Source: Flavobacterium tistrianum (GTDB taxonomy: Bacteria; Bacteroidota; Bacteroidia; Flavobacteriales; Flavobacteriaceae). From it: DNA of 64,000 bases. A model generated the notes under the pieces. The model saw nothing but the letters and a program-made list of their open reading frames with translations, did no database searches and was not told the origin of the DNA. Made by a program: the position numbers and the translations under genes. Numbering within the stretch: the stretch's first letter is position 1; each line of letters starts with the position of its first letter. Positions 35,078 through 43,013 of this stretch are shown here, piece after piece. The stretch lies in assembly GCF_003254545.1 (NCBI RefSeq), contig NZ_QJRH01000071.1, positions 62,001 through 126,000 on the forward strand, read 5' to 3'.

Positions 35078-36178
35078 ATGTTAAAACAATTTTTTATCCT
35101 ATGTTCAGGAGTCGACCGAGACCTCTTGAAAGACTGTTCAGAAGGCGAACAAACCAAATATGTTGGTATTGGCGCTACCGTATTCTTCACAGCAGTTATG
35201 GCTTTCTTAGCCAGTGCTTATGCACTTTTTACCGTTTTCGATTCTATTTATCCCGCTTTGATTTTTGGATTTGTATGGAGTTTACTGATTTTTAATTTGG
35301 ATCGATTTATCGTTTCTACGATTAAGAAAAGAGATCGTTTTCTGGACGAATTTCTGCAGGCAACTCCGCGTATTGCATTGGCTATTATTATTGCTATTGT
35401 AATTTCGAAACCTTTAGAAATTAAAATCTTCGAAAAAGAAATCAATACCGTTTTATTGAAAGAGAAAAACGAAATGGAATTGGCCAATAAAAAACAAATC
35501 GGAACTTATTTCAAAACAGATTTAGATAAAAATAAAGCTGAGATTGCAGCTTTAAAAGCTGATATTGTAAAGAAAGAAAAAGAAGTAAACGATTTGTATT
35601 CGGTTTATATTACTGAAGCCGAAGGAACTGCTGGAACTAAAAAACTAGGAAAAGGTCCGGTTTATAAAGAAAAACGAGAAAAGCACGATGCTGCTCTTAA
35701 AGAATTTGAAACTTTAAAAAAGACAAACGAAGCTAAAATTGCCGAAAAAGAAAAAGCAGGCGTACAGCTTCAAGCCGATTTAGACAAAAAAGTTTCGCAA
35801 ACCCAACCCATCATCGAAGGTTTTGACGGATTAATGGCGCGTATCAATGCTTTAAATAAACTGCCTTGGCTTCCGTCATTTTTTATCATGCTTTTGTTTC
35901 TAGCGATCGAAACATCACCTATTATTGCAAAATTATTAGCGCCAAAAGGGGAGTTTGATTTCAAACAAGAAGAAGCTGAAACTGCGATGAAAGCAACTTT
36001 GGCACAAAACAAATACCAACGTGATTTATTAGTGAAAACAAGTGCCGAAATGCATGACAGAGTTTATGCAGATATTGCCGAAGACAAAGGCTTATTCGAT
36101 TTACAGCGAAAGAATGCAAAAGAATTACTCGAACTGCAGTCGCATAAATTTGTAGAAAAGCAGAAGGCAACTTTGTAA
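35078..36178 (+). CDS. DUF4407 domain membrane protein
   Basis: A 366-residue inner-membrane protein of the DUF4407 family. It has three hydrophobic segments near the N-terminus (FFTAVMAFLASAYALFTVF, IYPALIFGFVWSLLIFNLDRFIV, and TPRIALAIIIAIVISKPLEI), a long charged coiled coil (about residues 120-230), and a fourth membrane segment (PSFFIMLLFLAIETSPIIAKLL) near 275. Function is unknown. ATG 35078 is preferred over 35033 because the longer frame contains the promoter box. It converges with the PH-SHOCT gene across a repeat that contains a terminator. Confidence 0.88.
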   Translation: MLKQFFILCSGVDRDLLKDCSEGEQTKYVGIGATVFFTAVMAFLASAYALFTVFDSIYPALIFGFVWSLLIFNLDRFIVSTIKKRDRFLDEFLQATPRIALAIIIAIVISKPLEIKIFEKEINTVLLKEKNEMELANKKQIGTYFKTDLDKNKAEIAALKADIVKKEKEVNDLYSVYITEAEGTAGTKKLGKGPVYKEKREKHDAALKEFETLKKTNEAKIAEKEKAGVQLQADLDKKVSQTQPIIEGFDGLMARINALNKLPWLPSFFIMLLFLAIETSPIIAKLLAPKGEFDFKQEEAETAMKATLAQNKYQRDLLVKTSAEMHDRVYADIAEDKGLFDLQRKNAKELLELQSHKFVEKQKATL

Positions 36179-36183
36179 ATTAT

Positions 36184-36316
36184 TTAACCGCAAAGAACAC
36201 AAGGTTTTTTCGCAAAAGGTTCGCAAAGTTTTTTATAAAAAATAAAACCCATCAGTTATGCTGATGGGTTTTTCTTTGCGAACCTTGCGTAAAAGTCTTA
36301 GCGACCTTTGCGGTTA
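36184..36316. repeat. 'accgcaaag' family repeat, copy 4, with terminator in its centre
   Basis: Opens ttaaccgcaaag and closes ctttgcggttaa. The loop of this inverted pair holds a second hairpin (arms AAACCCATCAG and CTGATGGGTTT, 36245-36271) flanked by A and T runs, a bidirectional terminator for the two converging genes. Confidence 0.8.
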
Positions 36317-36321
36317 AGCTA

Positions 36322-37035
36322 CTACATGTAGCTTAGTATCTCTTTTTTATAAGCATCATATTCTCCCTGCATGATCAAACCATTATCGAGAAGTTTTTTG
36401 TAGTTCTGTAATTTATCAAAAAGCTCTTCTTTAGATAAATCACTTAATTTACGTTCTCCGGTTGGCTGAGCTGGCTGAGTCGGAAGCGGTTCGTAAGTTT
36501 CCGTAACAGCTGGAGCAGCAGGTAAAATTTCTGCAAAACTTGTTACTTCTTCCGTTTCAACTTCTTCAATTTCTTCCTCTGCTTCTTCTTCAAAAACAGG
36601 TTCAGCAGTTTCTTGAATTGGCGTTGCTGTTTGAACTGGATTTTTTAATAAATCCAATTGTTCTTTGGCATAAGTATAAATTTTTCTAGCCTGAATTTTC
36701 GGAATATAGTCAATAGAAACTGCTATGTCAGTTTTAGTGCCAAATGAAAATTCAGAACCTAAAATATTTTCTTTTACAAAAGTACTCGCAATATCATCCC
36801 AAGTATAATCGGTAAAATCCATAGAAAGACCTAAGTTCTTAGGTTTACAAATAATGATACGTTTGTTTGTTAATACAATACTATCTGGAAAAACTGTAAT
36901 TGCAGGCTTTTTTTGTACTGCGATATATCCAACTTCTTCGCCTTTCATCAATAAATCGTTAAGTTTCGAAGTGATTTTTTCAATCGCTTTTGGATCTTGT
37001 TCTTCGTTCAGAAATTTTTTAAATTGTTCTTTCAT
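36322..37035 (-). CDS. PH-like and SHOCT domain protein
   Basis: A 237-residue soluble protein. Residues 30-125 fit the bacterial pleckstrin-homology (YokE-like) domain: VGYIAVQKKPAITVFPDSIVLTNKRIIICKP. A Glu/Pro-rich linker (about 140-200) follows. The last 40 residues are a SHOCT domain (LSDLSKEELFDKLQNYKKLLDNGLIMQGEYDAYKKEIL), a short C-terminal oligomerisation or targeting motif. The role is unknown. Single gene with no visible partner. Confidence 0.82.
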   Translation of the reverse strand: MKEQFKKFLNEEQDPKAIEKITSKLNDLLMKGEEVGYIAVQKKPAITVFPDSIVLTNKRIIICKPKNLGLSMDFTDYTWDDIASTFVKENILGSEFSFGTKTDIAVSIDYIPKIQARKIYTYAKEQLDLLKNPVQTATPIQETAEPVFEEEAEEEIEEVETEEVTSFAEILPAAPAVTETYEPLPTQPAQPTGERKLSDLSKEELFDKLQNYKKLLDNGLIMQGEYDAYKKEILSYM

Positions 37036-37107
37036 GATGCTATAAATTGCTAATTTGCAAACTGATTCGGGTTTTTAAGTTTTGAACTTACCCTGCAAAT
37101 GTAATGC

Positions 37108-37479
37108 CTAATTTTCTAATTCGCTTATTTCATTTTGAATTTTCTTTGTCAAACTTTTGAAAACCAATTCATATGAATGATCTATCAATTCCTTGACAAA
37201 TTTTAAGGGTAAATTTCCGTTCAAGGCTATTGTATTCCAATGCACTTTGCTCATGTGATATCCAGGTTGAATTTCGTCATATTCGGCTCTAAGTTCCTGC
37301 GCGCGGTCTGGATCGCATTTTAAATTGACAGACTGCTCGTTTTTTTCCCATTGCGATAAAGAAGACAAGGCAAACATTTTGCCGCCAACCTTAAAAACCA
37401 GAGTGTCTTCATCAAAAGGAAAATGCTCGCTGACACCTTTTTTAGACAGACAATATTCGTAAAACGTTTCTAAATTCAT
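37108..37479 (-). CDS. MmcQ/YjbR family protein
   Basis: A 123-residue protein with the YjbR-like fold (CyaY-like alpha/beta). The family words are present: FYEYCLSKKGVSEHFPFDEDTLVFKVGGKMFAL near the N-terminus and GYHMSKVHWNTIAL near residue 75. The family is annotated as DNA-binding, but the function is not settled. It is followed in the same direction after 6 bases by DUF4260 and GNAT genes upstream of it. Confidence 0.9.
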   Translation of the reverse strand: MNLETFYEYCLSKKGVSEHFPFDEDTLVFKVGGKMFALSSLSQWEKNEQSVNLKCDPDRAQELRAEYDEIQPGYHMSKVHWNTIALNGNLPLKFVKELIDHSYELVFKSLTKKIQNEISELEN

Positions 37480-37485
37480 AACTGA

Positions 37486-37836
37486 TTATTTACCAATTTC
37501 ACCCAAATGTGTATACTTAAAACCTTTTTCGTATTTCAATCCGTAACTAAAAACACGATCCATTGCCGAATGCGAAAATAAAATAATTCCTGTTAATTGA
37601 ATAATTTCAATACTTAAATAACATCCGATTGCATAAATTAAAAGTGCGATTCCTTTATGATGAAAGATATTATAAGCCAAAGCGCCAATTTTATTTCCAA
37701 AAACATATCCAATCATTGATAAATCGGGTGCTAAAATTAAAACTAGAAACCACCACCATTCGTAATTTAAACGGTTAAAGAGAAATATTCCAAGAATAAA
37801 TAAAGCCGCTTCTTCTAGTTTTAGAACTGTTTTCAT
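37486..37836 (-). CDS. DUF4260 family membrane protein
   Basis: A 116-residue membrane protein with about four hydrophobic segments. The family features WWWFLVLILAPDLSMIGYVFGNKIGALAYNIFHHKGIAL and HSAMDRVFSYGLKY are clear. Function unknown. The gene abuts the acetyltransferase upstream (stop and start are adjacent) and is followed by the YjbR-like gene 6 bases later, so the three are one operon. Confidence 0.9.
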   Translation of the reverse strand: MKTVLKLEEAALFILGIFLFNRLNYEWWWFLVLILAPDLSMIGYVFGNKIGALAYNIFHHKGIALLIYAIGCYLSIEIIQLTGIILFSHSAMDRVFSYGLKYEKGFKYTHLGEIGK

Positions 37837-38235
37837 TTAGACTATTTTTTCCATCATCTTTTCAGGATGATTCAGTTTTGTAAATCCGAATTTTTCATAT
37901 AAAAAGTGAGCATCGGTTGTTGCCAATCGCCAGATTTTTACCTCTTGCAATTCTGGTTCCTTCATCATTGCATCAATTAAAATGGATGAATAGCCTTTTC
38001 CGCGATGCGCTTCATCAATAAAAACATCCATTAAATATGCAAAAACCACATAATCGGTTATCACGCGGGCAAAACCAATTTGTTTGTCATCCAAATAAAT
38101 TCCGAAACAAACCGAAGCATCAATCGTGCGCTGTACTTCTTCTATAGTTCGACCCGCAGCCCAATAAATGTCTTTTAAAAAGTTCTGTATAAACGGAACG
38201 TCGAGTTTGGTTTTATCTGTTGAGACACTAATCAT
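37837..38235 (-). CDS. GNAT family N-acetyltransferase
   Basis: A 132-residue acetyltransferase from ATG 38235. The acetyl-CoA pyrophosphate loop is DEAHRGKGYSSILI near residue 83, with a preceding strand FAYLMDVFI and a following LATTDAHFLYEKFGF motif typical of GNAT enzymes. The substrate is unknown. An upstream in-frame start at 38286 is rejected because its added residues are translated from an intergenic repeat. Confidence 0.9.
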   Translation of the reverse strand: MISVSTDKTKLDVPFIQNFLKDIYWAAGRTIEEVQRTIDASVCFGIYLDDKQIGFARVITDYVVFAYLMDVFIDEAHRGKGYSSILIDAMMKEPELQEVKIWRLATTDAHFLYEKFGFTKLNHPEKMMEKIV

Positions 38236-38249
38236 AGTTTGTTGTTTTT

Positions 38250-38430
38250 TTGCCACGACCCGAGCGATAGCGAACAGGCGAAGCAATTACACGAATTTAC
38301 GCTAATTTCTATTTTTATTCTGCCACTCCCGATAGCTATCGGGATAAAAAGATTAACACAGATTAAAATCATTTTAATCCTTATAATCTGTGGCAAAAAA
38401 TTAATTCGTGTAAATTGGTGCAATTAGTGG
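38250..38430. repeat. Composite of short intergenic repeats
   Basis: The gap contains gcgatagcgaacaggcgaag, the palindrome cccgatagctatcggg at 38327-38342, and an inverted pair of cacgaattt / aaattcgtg-type words with accompanying agattaacacagatt. It is the densest repeat patch outside the tRNA-Asp region. No gene is seen. Confidence 0.6.
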
Positions 38431-38437
38431 CAACCTT

Positions 38438-39220
38438 TTAAATTTTATATAAAATTGGTTTGCTCGGACTTGCGTCGTTTTCGAATGAAGCGATTTGAAG
38501 ATTTAGTATATAATCACCATCTTCAATTTCGTCTGAAACGTAAATCATTTCTGTAATTGTGGCATTAAATCTTGCGTCAGAATTTAAATTATGCGTGTCT
38601 TTTACATTCCAAAATGCTTTGTGAGCCAATAATTTTCCTTCGTCATGTTCTTTGTCAACACTTGGAAGATCAATCAGTAAATGCTGAATTTCGCTTTCGC
38701 GGATGAAAATAGCAGCCTCTTCAGACAAATATGGCGGATTTGTATTAGAGTATTTTCTTGACTTTTTATCTAGTTGATTTGGAAGAGTCCGAATTATTAA
38801 TGATTCGTTTGTCATGCTGAGTCGATCCCGATAGCTATCGGGAGAAGCGCTCAATGCTTTTTGAACTTGCTCTTTAGTAATCACAAAATCTTCCCCAATT
38901 TTTTCAGGTTCAATAGTAATCAATTTAGCAAAAAAGAAAAACTGCTTTAAAGATTGATTGATACTGTAAAAATCATTCGTAATATGACCTAAACATTCCG
39001 TATGCGTTCCATGCCCATGTGGATTGAAGAAAATATTATTGAAATTGGTAGATGATTTTCCTTCCGAAACTTTACCAATCCAATCGCCAAAAACTACAGG
39101 TTCAATAACCGGTTTTTCGATGTACCAGGCAATCGGGTTTTCTTCAGTATTGGTTAATGGAATGGAGATATCAATAGGTTTTGATAAGTCGATTTCGAAG
39201 TTGTTGATTTTAGCGATCAT
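38438..39220 (-). CDS. Cyclase family protein (kynurenine formamidase-like) with a repeat-derived insert
   Basis: A 260-residue metal-dependent hydrolase. The signature NPHGHGTHTECLGHI (about residues 68-82) carries the HxGTHxD-like metal site with Glu in place of Asp, and LLIDLPSVDKEHDEGKLLAHKAFW near 180 matches the cyclase/formamidase family. Residues about 124-138 (SPDSYRDRLSMTNE) are encoded by a 'gtcatgctgagtcgatcccgatagctatcggga' repeat, in frame. The insert is in a surface-type region between LSA and SLIIRTLP. Likely substrate unknown. Confidence 0.82.
   Translation of the reverse strand: MIAKINNFEIDLSKPIDISIPLTNTEENPIAWYIEKPVIEPVVFGDWIGKVSEGKSSTNFNNIFFNPHGHGTHTECLGHITNDFYSINQSLKQFFFFAKLITIEPEKIGEDFVITKEQVQKALSASPDSYRDRLSMTNESLIIRTLPNQLDKKSRKYSNTNPPYLSEEAAIFIRESEIQHLLIDLPSVDKEHDEGKLLAHKAFWNVKDTHNLNSDARFNATITEMIYVSDEIEDGDYILNLQIASFENDASPSKPILYKI
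38806..38848. repeat. Intergenic-type repeat inserted in the cyclase gene
   Basis: Contains tttgtcatgctgag (relative of the tttgtcattctgag repeat at 10421) and the palindrome cccgatagctatcggg that is otherwise intergenic at 10986 and 38327. The reading frame is kept. Confidence 0.75.
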
Positions 39221-39247
39221 TAAATGCTGAATTTATATCGAATAAAA

Positions 39248-40213
39248 TTATAACAATGCTTCTGGATTTGCAATGTTTGTTGGATTTCTATTGATATAAT
39301 TTATAACATTTTCGAATGCTTTCTCGAAATAAAGCTCATAGCTGTTCTTTTCAACATAACCAATATGCGGTGTACAAACGACATTTGGCATTTTCAATAA
39401 TTCATAATTTGTATCATAAATGGGCTCTTCTTGATAAACATCTAAGCCTGCAAATCCGGGTCTGCCATTTTTTAAGGATTTAAGTAGCGCTCCTTCTTCT
39501 ATTAATTCTGCACGAGCTGTATTGATTAAAATTGCATCAGATTTCATTAAACTTAAATCGGTTTCTTTTACAATTCCGAAAGTGCTTTCGTTTAATCTGA
39601 GATGTAAAGTTATGATATCGCTTGTTGAGAAAAATTGCTCTTTTGATTCTGCTTTTTCAAATCCATCTAAAACTGCCTGATTTCTGGAAGATTCACTTCC
39701 CCAAACCAAAACATTTGCTCCAAATACTTGTGCATATTTTGCAATTTGCTGTCCAATTTTTCCATACCCCCAAATTCCTATTTTCTTGCCACGAATTGTT
39801 GACCCGATATTAACTTGCCATTTTCCATCTTGCATGCCTTGAATGGCTTGCGGAATCTGACGAATCGTATTTAGAATTAGCGCCCAAGTAAGTTCTGATG
39901 GAGCGACAGGAGATCCAATTCCTTCTGCCACAGCGACTTTATGTTTTGTGCAGGCATTTATGTCAAGATGATTTGATTTTTTACCTGTTTGGCTAATTAA
40001 TTTTAATTTCGGAAGTTTTGAAAGAAGTTCATCTGTAATTTCTGTTCTTTCCCTAATTAAGACCAAAATTTCGGAATCTTGTAGTAAGTCAGCTAATTTA
40101 GAAGTATTTTTTTCGGTATAGTTTAGGATTGTGACACCTAATCCTTTTAAAATTTTAAATGATTCAAGTTTTTCAACAGCATTTTGATAATCATCCAGAA
40201 TCGTAATTTTCAT
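39248..40213 (-). CDS. D-2-hydroxyacid dehydrogenase
   Basis: A 321-residue NAD-dependent dehydrogenase that interconverts 2-oxo and D-2-hydroxy acids. The nucleotide-binding motif GIWGYGKIGQQIAKYAQVFGANVLVWG is near residue 147, with the catalytic segments INTARAELIEEGALLKSL near 232 and TPHIGYVEKNSYE (catalytic His) near 285. The active-site Arg/Glu pair is present in NTARAE and EEP. The gene is separated by 14 bases from hemW upstream and 27 bases from the cyclase downstream, on the same strand. Exact substrate not assignable. Confidence 0.92.
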   Translation of the reverse strand: MKITILDDYQNAVEKLESFKILKGLGVTILNYTEKNTSKLADLLQDSEILVLIRERTEITDELLSKLPKLKLISQTGKKSNHLDINACTKHKVAVAEGIGSPVAPSELTWALILNTIRQIPQAIQGMQDGKWQVNIGSTIRGKKIGIWGYGKIGQQIAKYAQVFGANVLVWGSESSRNQAVLDGFEKAESKEQFFSTSDIITLHLRLNESTFGIVKETDLSLMKSDAILINTARAELIEEGALLKSLKNGRPGFAGLDVYQEEPIYDTNYELLKMPNVVCTPHIGYVEKNSYELYFEKAFENVINYINRNPTNIANPEALL

Positions 40214-40227
40214 AAGAAAGTTTTTTA

Positions 40228-41367
40228 CTACAAATCTAAGTAAAATAGGTCACTTGCAATTCCATCCGTTAAAAATTTTCCTTTAGGAGTTGGTTTTAGA
40301 ATTTTATTTTCGATCGAAAGCAAATCGTCGTTTAAGAACTTTTGAGATTCTTCCAGTAAATAATTGAGATATTCTGATCCGAATTCCTTTTCAATTCTTT
40401 CTAAAGAAACGCCCCAAATGGTTCTCAATCCTGTCATAATATATTCATTATAACGATCTGAAATGGTTAGTATTTCGGTTTCAATAGGAAGTTCATCGTT
40501 TTGAATTGCTTTTAAATACAATGAATTATTTGCAATATTCCAGCCTCTTTTTTCACCATCATAACTATGCGCCGAAGGACCAATTCCGAAATATTTTTTA
40601 CCTAACCAATAAGCCGAATTGTTTTTAGAGAAATAATTTTCTTTTCCGAAATTCGATAATTCATAATGAATAAAACCGTTTTTTTGAAGCATCTCAACCA
40701 GAATCATAAAATGGTTGGAAGCGACTTCATCTTGAGGTTCAGCAATTTTTCCTGTTTGAATTAATTTGCTTAAAGCTGTTTTCGGTTCAACCGTTAATGC
40801 ATAACTTGAAATATGCGGAATACCAAAATCCAAAGCCGTTTGAATATTCTGTCTCCACATTTCGTCACTCATTCCTGGAATTCCATAAATCAAATCAAGC
40901 GAAATATTATCAAAATATATGGTCGCTTCTTCCAAACATTTTTTGGCTTCCACCGAATTATGGGCACGATTCATCATTTTCAAATCCTCTTCATAAAAAG
41001 ACTGAATTCCGATGCTTAAACGGTTTATAGAACTTTTGGATAATTCAAAAATTCGTTCCGCAGACAAATCATCTGGATTTGCCTCAAGCGTAATTTCTGG
41101 ATTTTCTACAACTTTATAATTCTTATAAACTTCTGAAATTAAAAAGTTGATTTCTTCATTTGACAATACAGAAGGAGTTCCACCGCCAAAATAGATGGTT
41201 TCTATGATATTATCACCCTGAGCGGAGTCGAAGGGTTTACGCATGCCAATTTCTTTGGCTAATGCCAAAACCATTTCGTCTTTCTTTTTCATCGAAGTTG
41301 AGAAATGAAAGTCGCAGTAATGGCAAGCCTGCTTGCAAAAAGGAATATGAATGTAGATACCGCTCAT
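40228..41367 (-). CDS. hemW: Radical SAM heme chaperone HemW
   Basis: A 379-residue radical SAM protein, related to coproporphyrinogen III oxidase HemN but acting as a heme chaperone. The cluster motif CKQACHYCDF (residues 10-19) has Phe where HemN has a fourth Cys, which marks HemW. ETIYFGGGTPSVLS and SIGIQSF follow in the usual order, and the C-terminal winged part begins near 290. Residues 54-61 (FDSAQGD) are encoded by a repeat element inserted in frame. It is the first gene of a run with the dehydrogenase and cyclase. Confidence 0.92.
   Translation of the reverse strand: MSGIYIHIPFCKQACHYCDFHFSTSMKKKDEMVLALAKEIGMRKPFDSAQGDNIIETIYFGGGTPSVLSNEEINFLISEVYKNYKVVENPEITLEANPDDLSAERIFELSKSSINRLSIGIQSFYEEDLKMMNRAHNSVEAKKCLEEATIYFDNISLDLIYGIPGMSDEMWRQNIQTALDFGIPHISSYALTVEPKTALSKLIQTGKIAEPQDEVASNHFMILVEMLQKNGFIHYELSNFGKENYFSKNNSAYWLGKKYFGIGPSAHSYDGEKRGWNIANNSLYLKAIQNDELPIETEILTISDRYNEYIMTGLRTIWGVSLERIEKEFGSEYLNYLLEESQKFLNDDLLSIENKILKPTPKGKFLTDGIASDLFYLDL
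41212..41234. repeat. Repeat fragment inside hemW
   Basis: tcaccctgagcggagtcgaa is a well-known intergenic repeat word of Flavobacteria; in this frame it reads FDSAQGD in the protein. Frame is preserved. Confidence 0.75.
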
Positions 41368-41430
41368 TTTAGTTTTCAGTCTCGGTTTTCAGTCTCAGTC
41401 TCAGCTGTAAACTGCGACTGCGACTGAGAA

Positions 41431-41985
41431 CTATTTCTTAATACGATCTTCGTTTTGTTTCACAAAAGCATCCCAACCGGAATAGCTTTTTCCAGCGACA
41501 ACTTTTCCTGAATTGAAGTGATGACAAACTGCAGCTGCTAAACCGTCTGTAGAATCGAGATTTTTTGGTAATTCTTTTAAGCCTAAAAGCTGTTGCAGCA
41601 TTTTGGCAACTTGTTCTTTACTGGCATTTCCGTTTCCGGTAATAGCCATTTTTATTTTTTTAGGTTCGTATTCCGTAATCGGAATGCCTCTTGAAAGTCC
41701 TGCAGCCATGGCAACACCTTGTGCGCGACCTAATTTCAGCATCGATTGCACGTTTTTGCCAAAGAAAGGCGCTTCAATCGCGATTTCATCTGGACAATGC
41801 GTTTCGATTAATTCGATAGTTCGCTCGAAAATGATTCTTAGTTTTTGGTAATGATTGTCGTACTTGGAAAGCTGTAATTCGTTTAATTGCAGAAATTCCA
41901 TTTTCTTATTGATTACTTTAATCAATCCAAAACCCATAATCGTGGTTCCAGGGTCAATACCTAATATGATGCGTTCTTGTGTCAA
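41431..41985 (-). CDS. ruvC: Crossover junction endodeoxyribonuclease RuvC
   Basis: A 184-residue nuclease that resolves Holliday junctions during recombination, working with RuvAB. The four-acid active site is visible: GIDPGT near residue 9 (first Asp), IAIEAPFFGKN near 70 (Glu), and DSTDGLAAAVCHHF near 143 (two Asp). Length is normal. It is preceded by short 'gtttcaagtttcag' repeats and followed by a short 'actgcgactg' repeat before hemW; no ruvA or ruvB is near. Confidence 0.96.
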   Translation of the reverse strand: MTQERIILGIDPGTTIMGFGLIKVINKKMEFLQLNELQLSKYDNHYQKLRIIFERTIELIETHCPDEIAIEAPFFGKNVQSMLKLGRAQGVAMAAGLSRGIPITEYEPKKIKMAITGNGNASKEQVAKMLQQLLGLKELPKNLDSTDGLAAAVCHHFNSGKVVAGKSYSGWDAFVKQNEDRIKK

Positions 41986-42056
41986 GAGATTTTTGTTTCA
42001 AGTTTCAGATTTAGAAAATTGACTCATTTTCTAATTTTCTAATTGCCACATTTGAT

Positions 42057-42064
42057 TACTTTTG
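42057..42064 (+). promoter_or_regulatory. -7 promoter box immediately before the flippase-like gene
   Basis: TACTTTTG matches TAnnTTTG but ends only four bases before the ATG at 42069. Transcription would begin at or next to the start codon. Confidence 0.45.
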
Positions 42065-42068
42065 CGGC

Positions 42069-43013
42069 ATGATTTCAATTCCTCACAAAGCTAAGCAATT
42101 CCTAGTTCTTCTGGCCAAACTTTTAATTGTTGGCGGTGCATTTTATTTTATTTACAATCAGCTGGCTAACAACGACAAATTAGACTGGCAGAAGTTTATT
42201 GTTTTGTTTAAGAAAAACCAGTCGGTTTTAGGGATTTCGTTTATTCTGCTTTTGAGTGTTTTGAATCGTTATTTTGAGATTTTAAAGTGGCAGAATCTTG
42301 TACAAGTTATTCATAAAATCTCTGTTTACGAATCTACAAAACAGGTTTTAGCAGCATTAACCGCTGGAATTTTTACGCCAAATGGAGTAGGAGAGTATGC
42401 TGGAAAAGCATTGTATTACCCGAAATCTGAAGCCAAAAGAGTGGTTTTCTTAAACTTAATCTGCAACGGAATCCAGATGATTCTAACCATTATTTTTGGG
42501 ATTTTCGGATTGTTGTATTTTAACGCTGAATTCAATGTAATTACAACCAAAACAGTCCTGATTCTTTTTGGCGGATTTATGTTGATTTTGATTCTGTTAT
42601 TTTCAATAAAAAAAATAAAAGTAAAAGGCTATTCGATTGAAAAACTGATTCATAAAATCAACGAAATTCCGAAATCGGTTCATCAGAAAAATATCTTTTT
42701 GGGAATCTGTCGTTATTTGGTTTTTTCGCATCAATATTATTTTTTATTTTTAGGTTTTGATGTCGATCTTCCTTATTTAACTTTAATGGCAGCGATAACT
42801 TCGGTTTACTTTTTGGCTTCGTCTTTACCAACTTTTCAGTTTTTAGATTTTGCTGTAAAAGGAAGCGTTGCGATATATTTCTTCGGAATTTTGGGTGTAA
42901 ACGAATGGATTGTAATTTTCATCAGCACTTTAATGTGGTTTTTGAATGTTGTCTTGCCAGTAGTTTTAGGAAGTTATTTTGTACTGAATTTTAAAACCAA
43001 AACAGTAGAATGA
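42069..43013 (+). CDS. Flippase-like (lysylphosphatidylglycerol synthase TM region) membrane protein
   Basis: A 314-residue inner-membrane protein with about eight hydrophobic segments. LLAKLLIVGGAFYFIYNQL at the start and the segments GIFTPNGVGEYAGKALYYPK and AAITSVYFLASSLPTFQFLDFAVKGS fit the UPF0104/LPG_synthase_TM family, many of which are thought to move lipid-linked precursors. Its stop overlaps the start of a glycosyltransferase (ATGA), so they probably work together on an envelope glycolipid. No substrate can be named. Confidence 0.82.
   Translation: MISIPHKAKQFLVLLAKLLIVGGAFYFIYNQLANNDKLDWQKFIVLFKKNQSVLGISFILLLSVLNRYFEILKWQNLVQVIHKISVYESTKQVLAALTAGIFTPNGVGEYAGKALYYPKSEAKRVVFLNLICNGIQMILTIIFGIFGLLYFNAEFNVITTKTVLILFGGFMLILILLFSIKKIKVKGYSIEKLIHKINEIPKSVHQKNIFLGICRYLVFSHQYYFLFLGFDVDLPYLTLMAAITSVYFLASSLPTFQFLDFAVKGSVAIYFFGILGVNEWIVIFISTLMWFLNVVLPVVLGSYFVLNFKTKTVE

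Noticed and set aside
36184..36316. Possible riboswitch or small RNA in the gap between DUF4407 and PH-SHOCT
   Set aside because: The structure is explained by a repeat and a terminator between converging genes.
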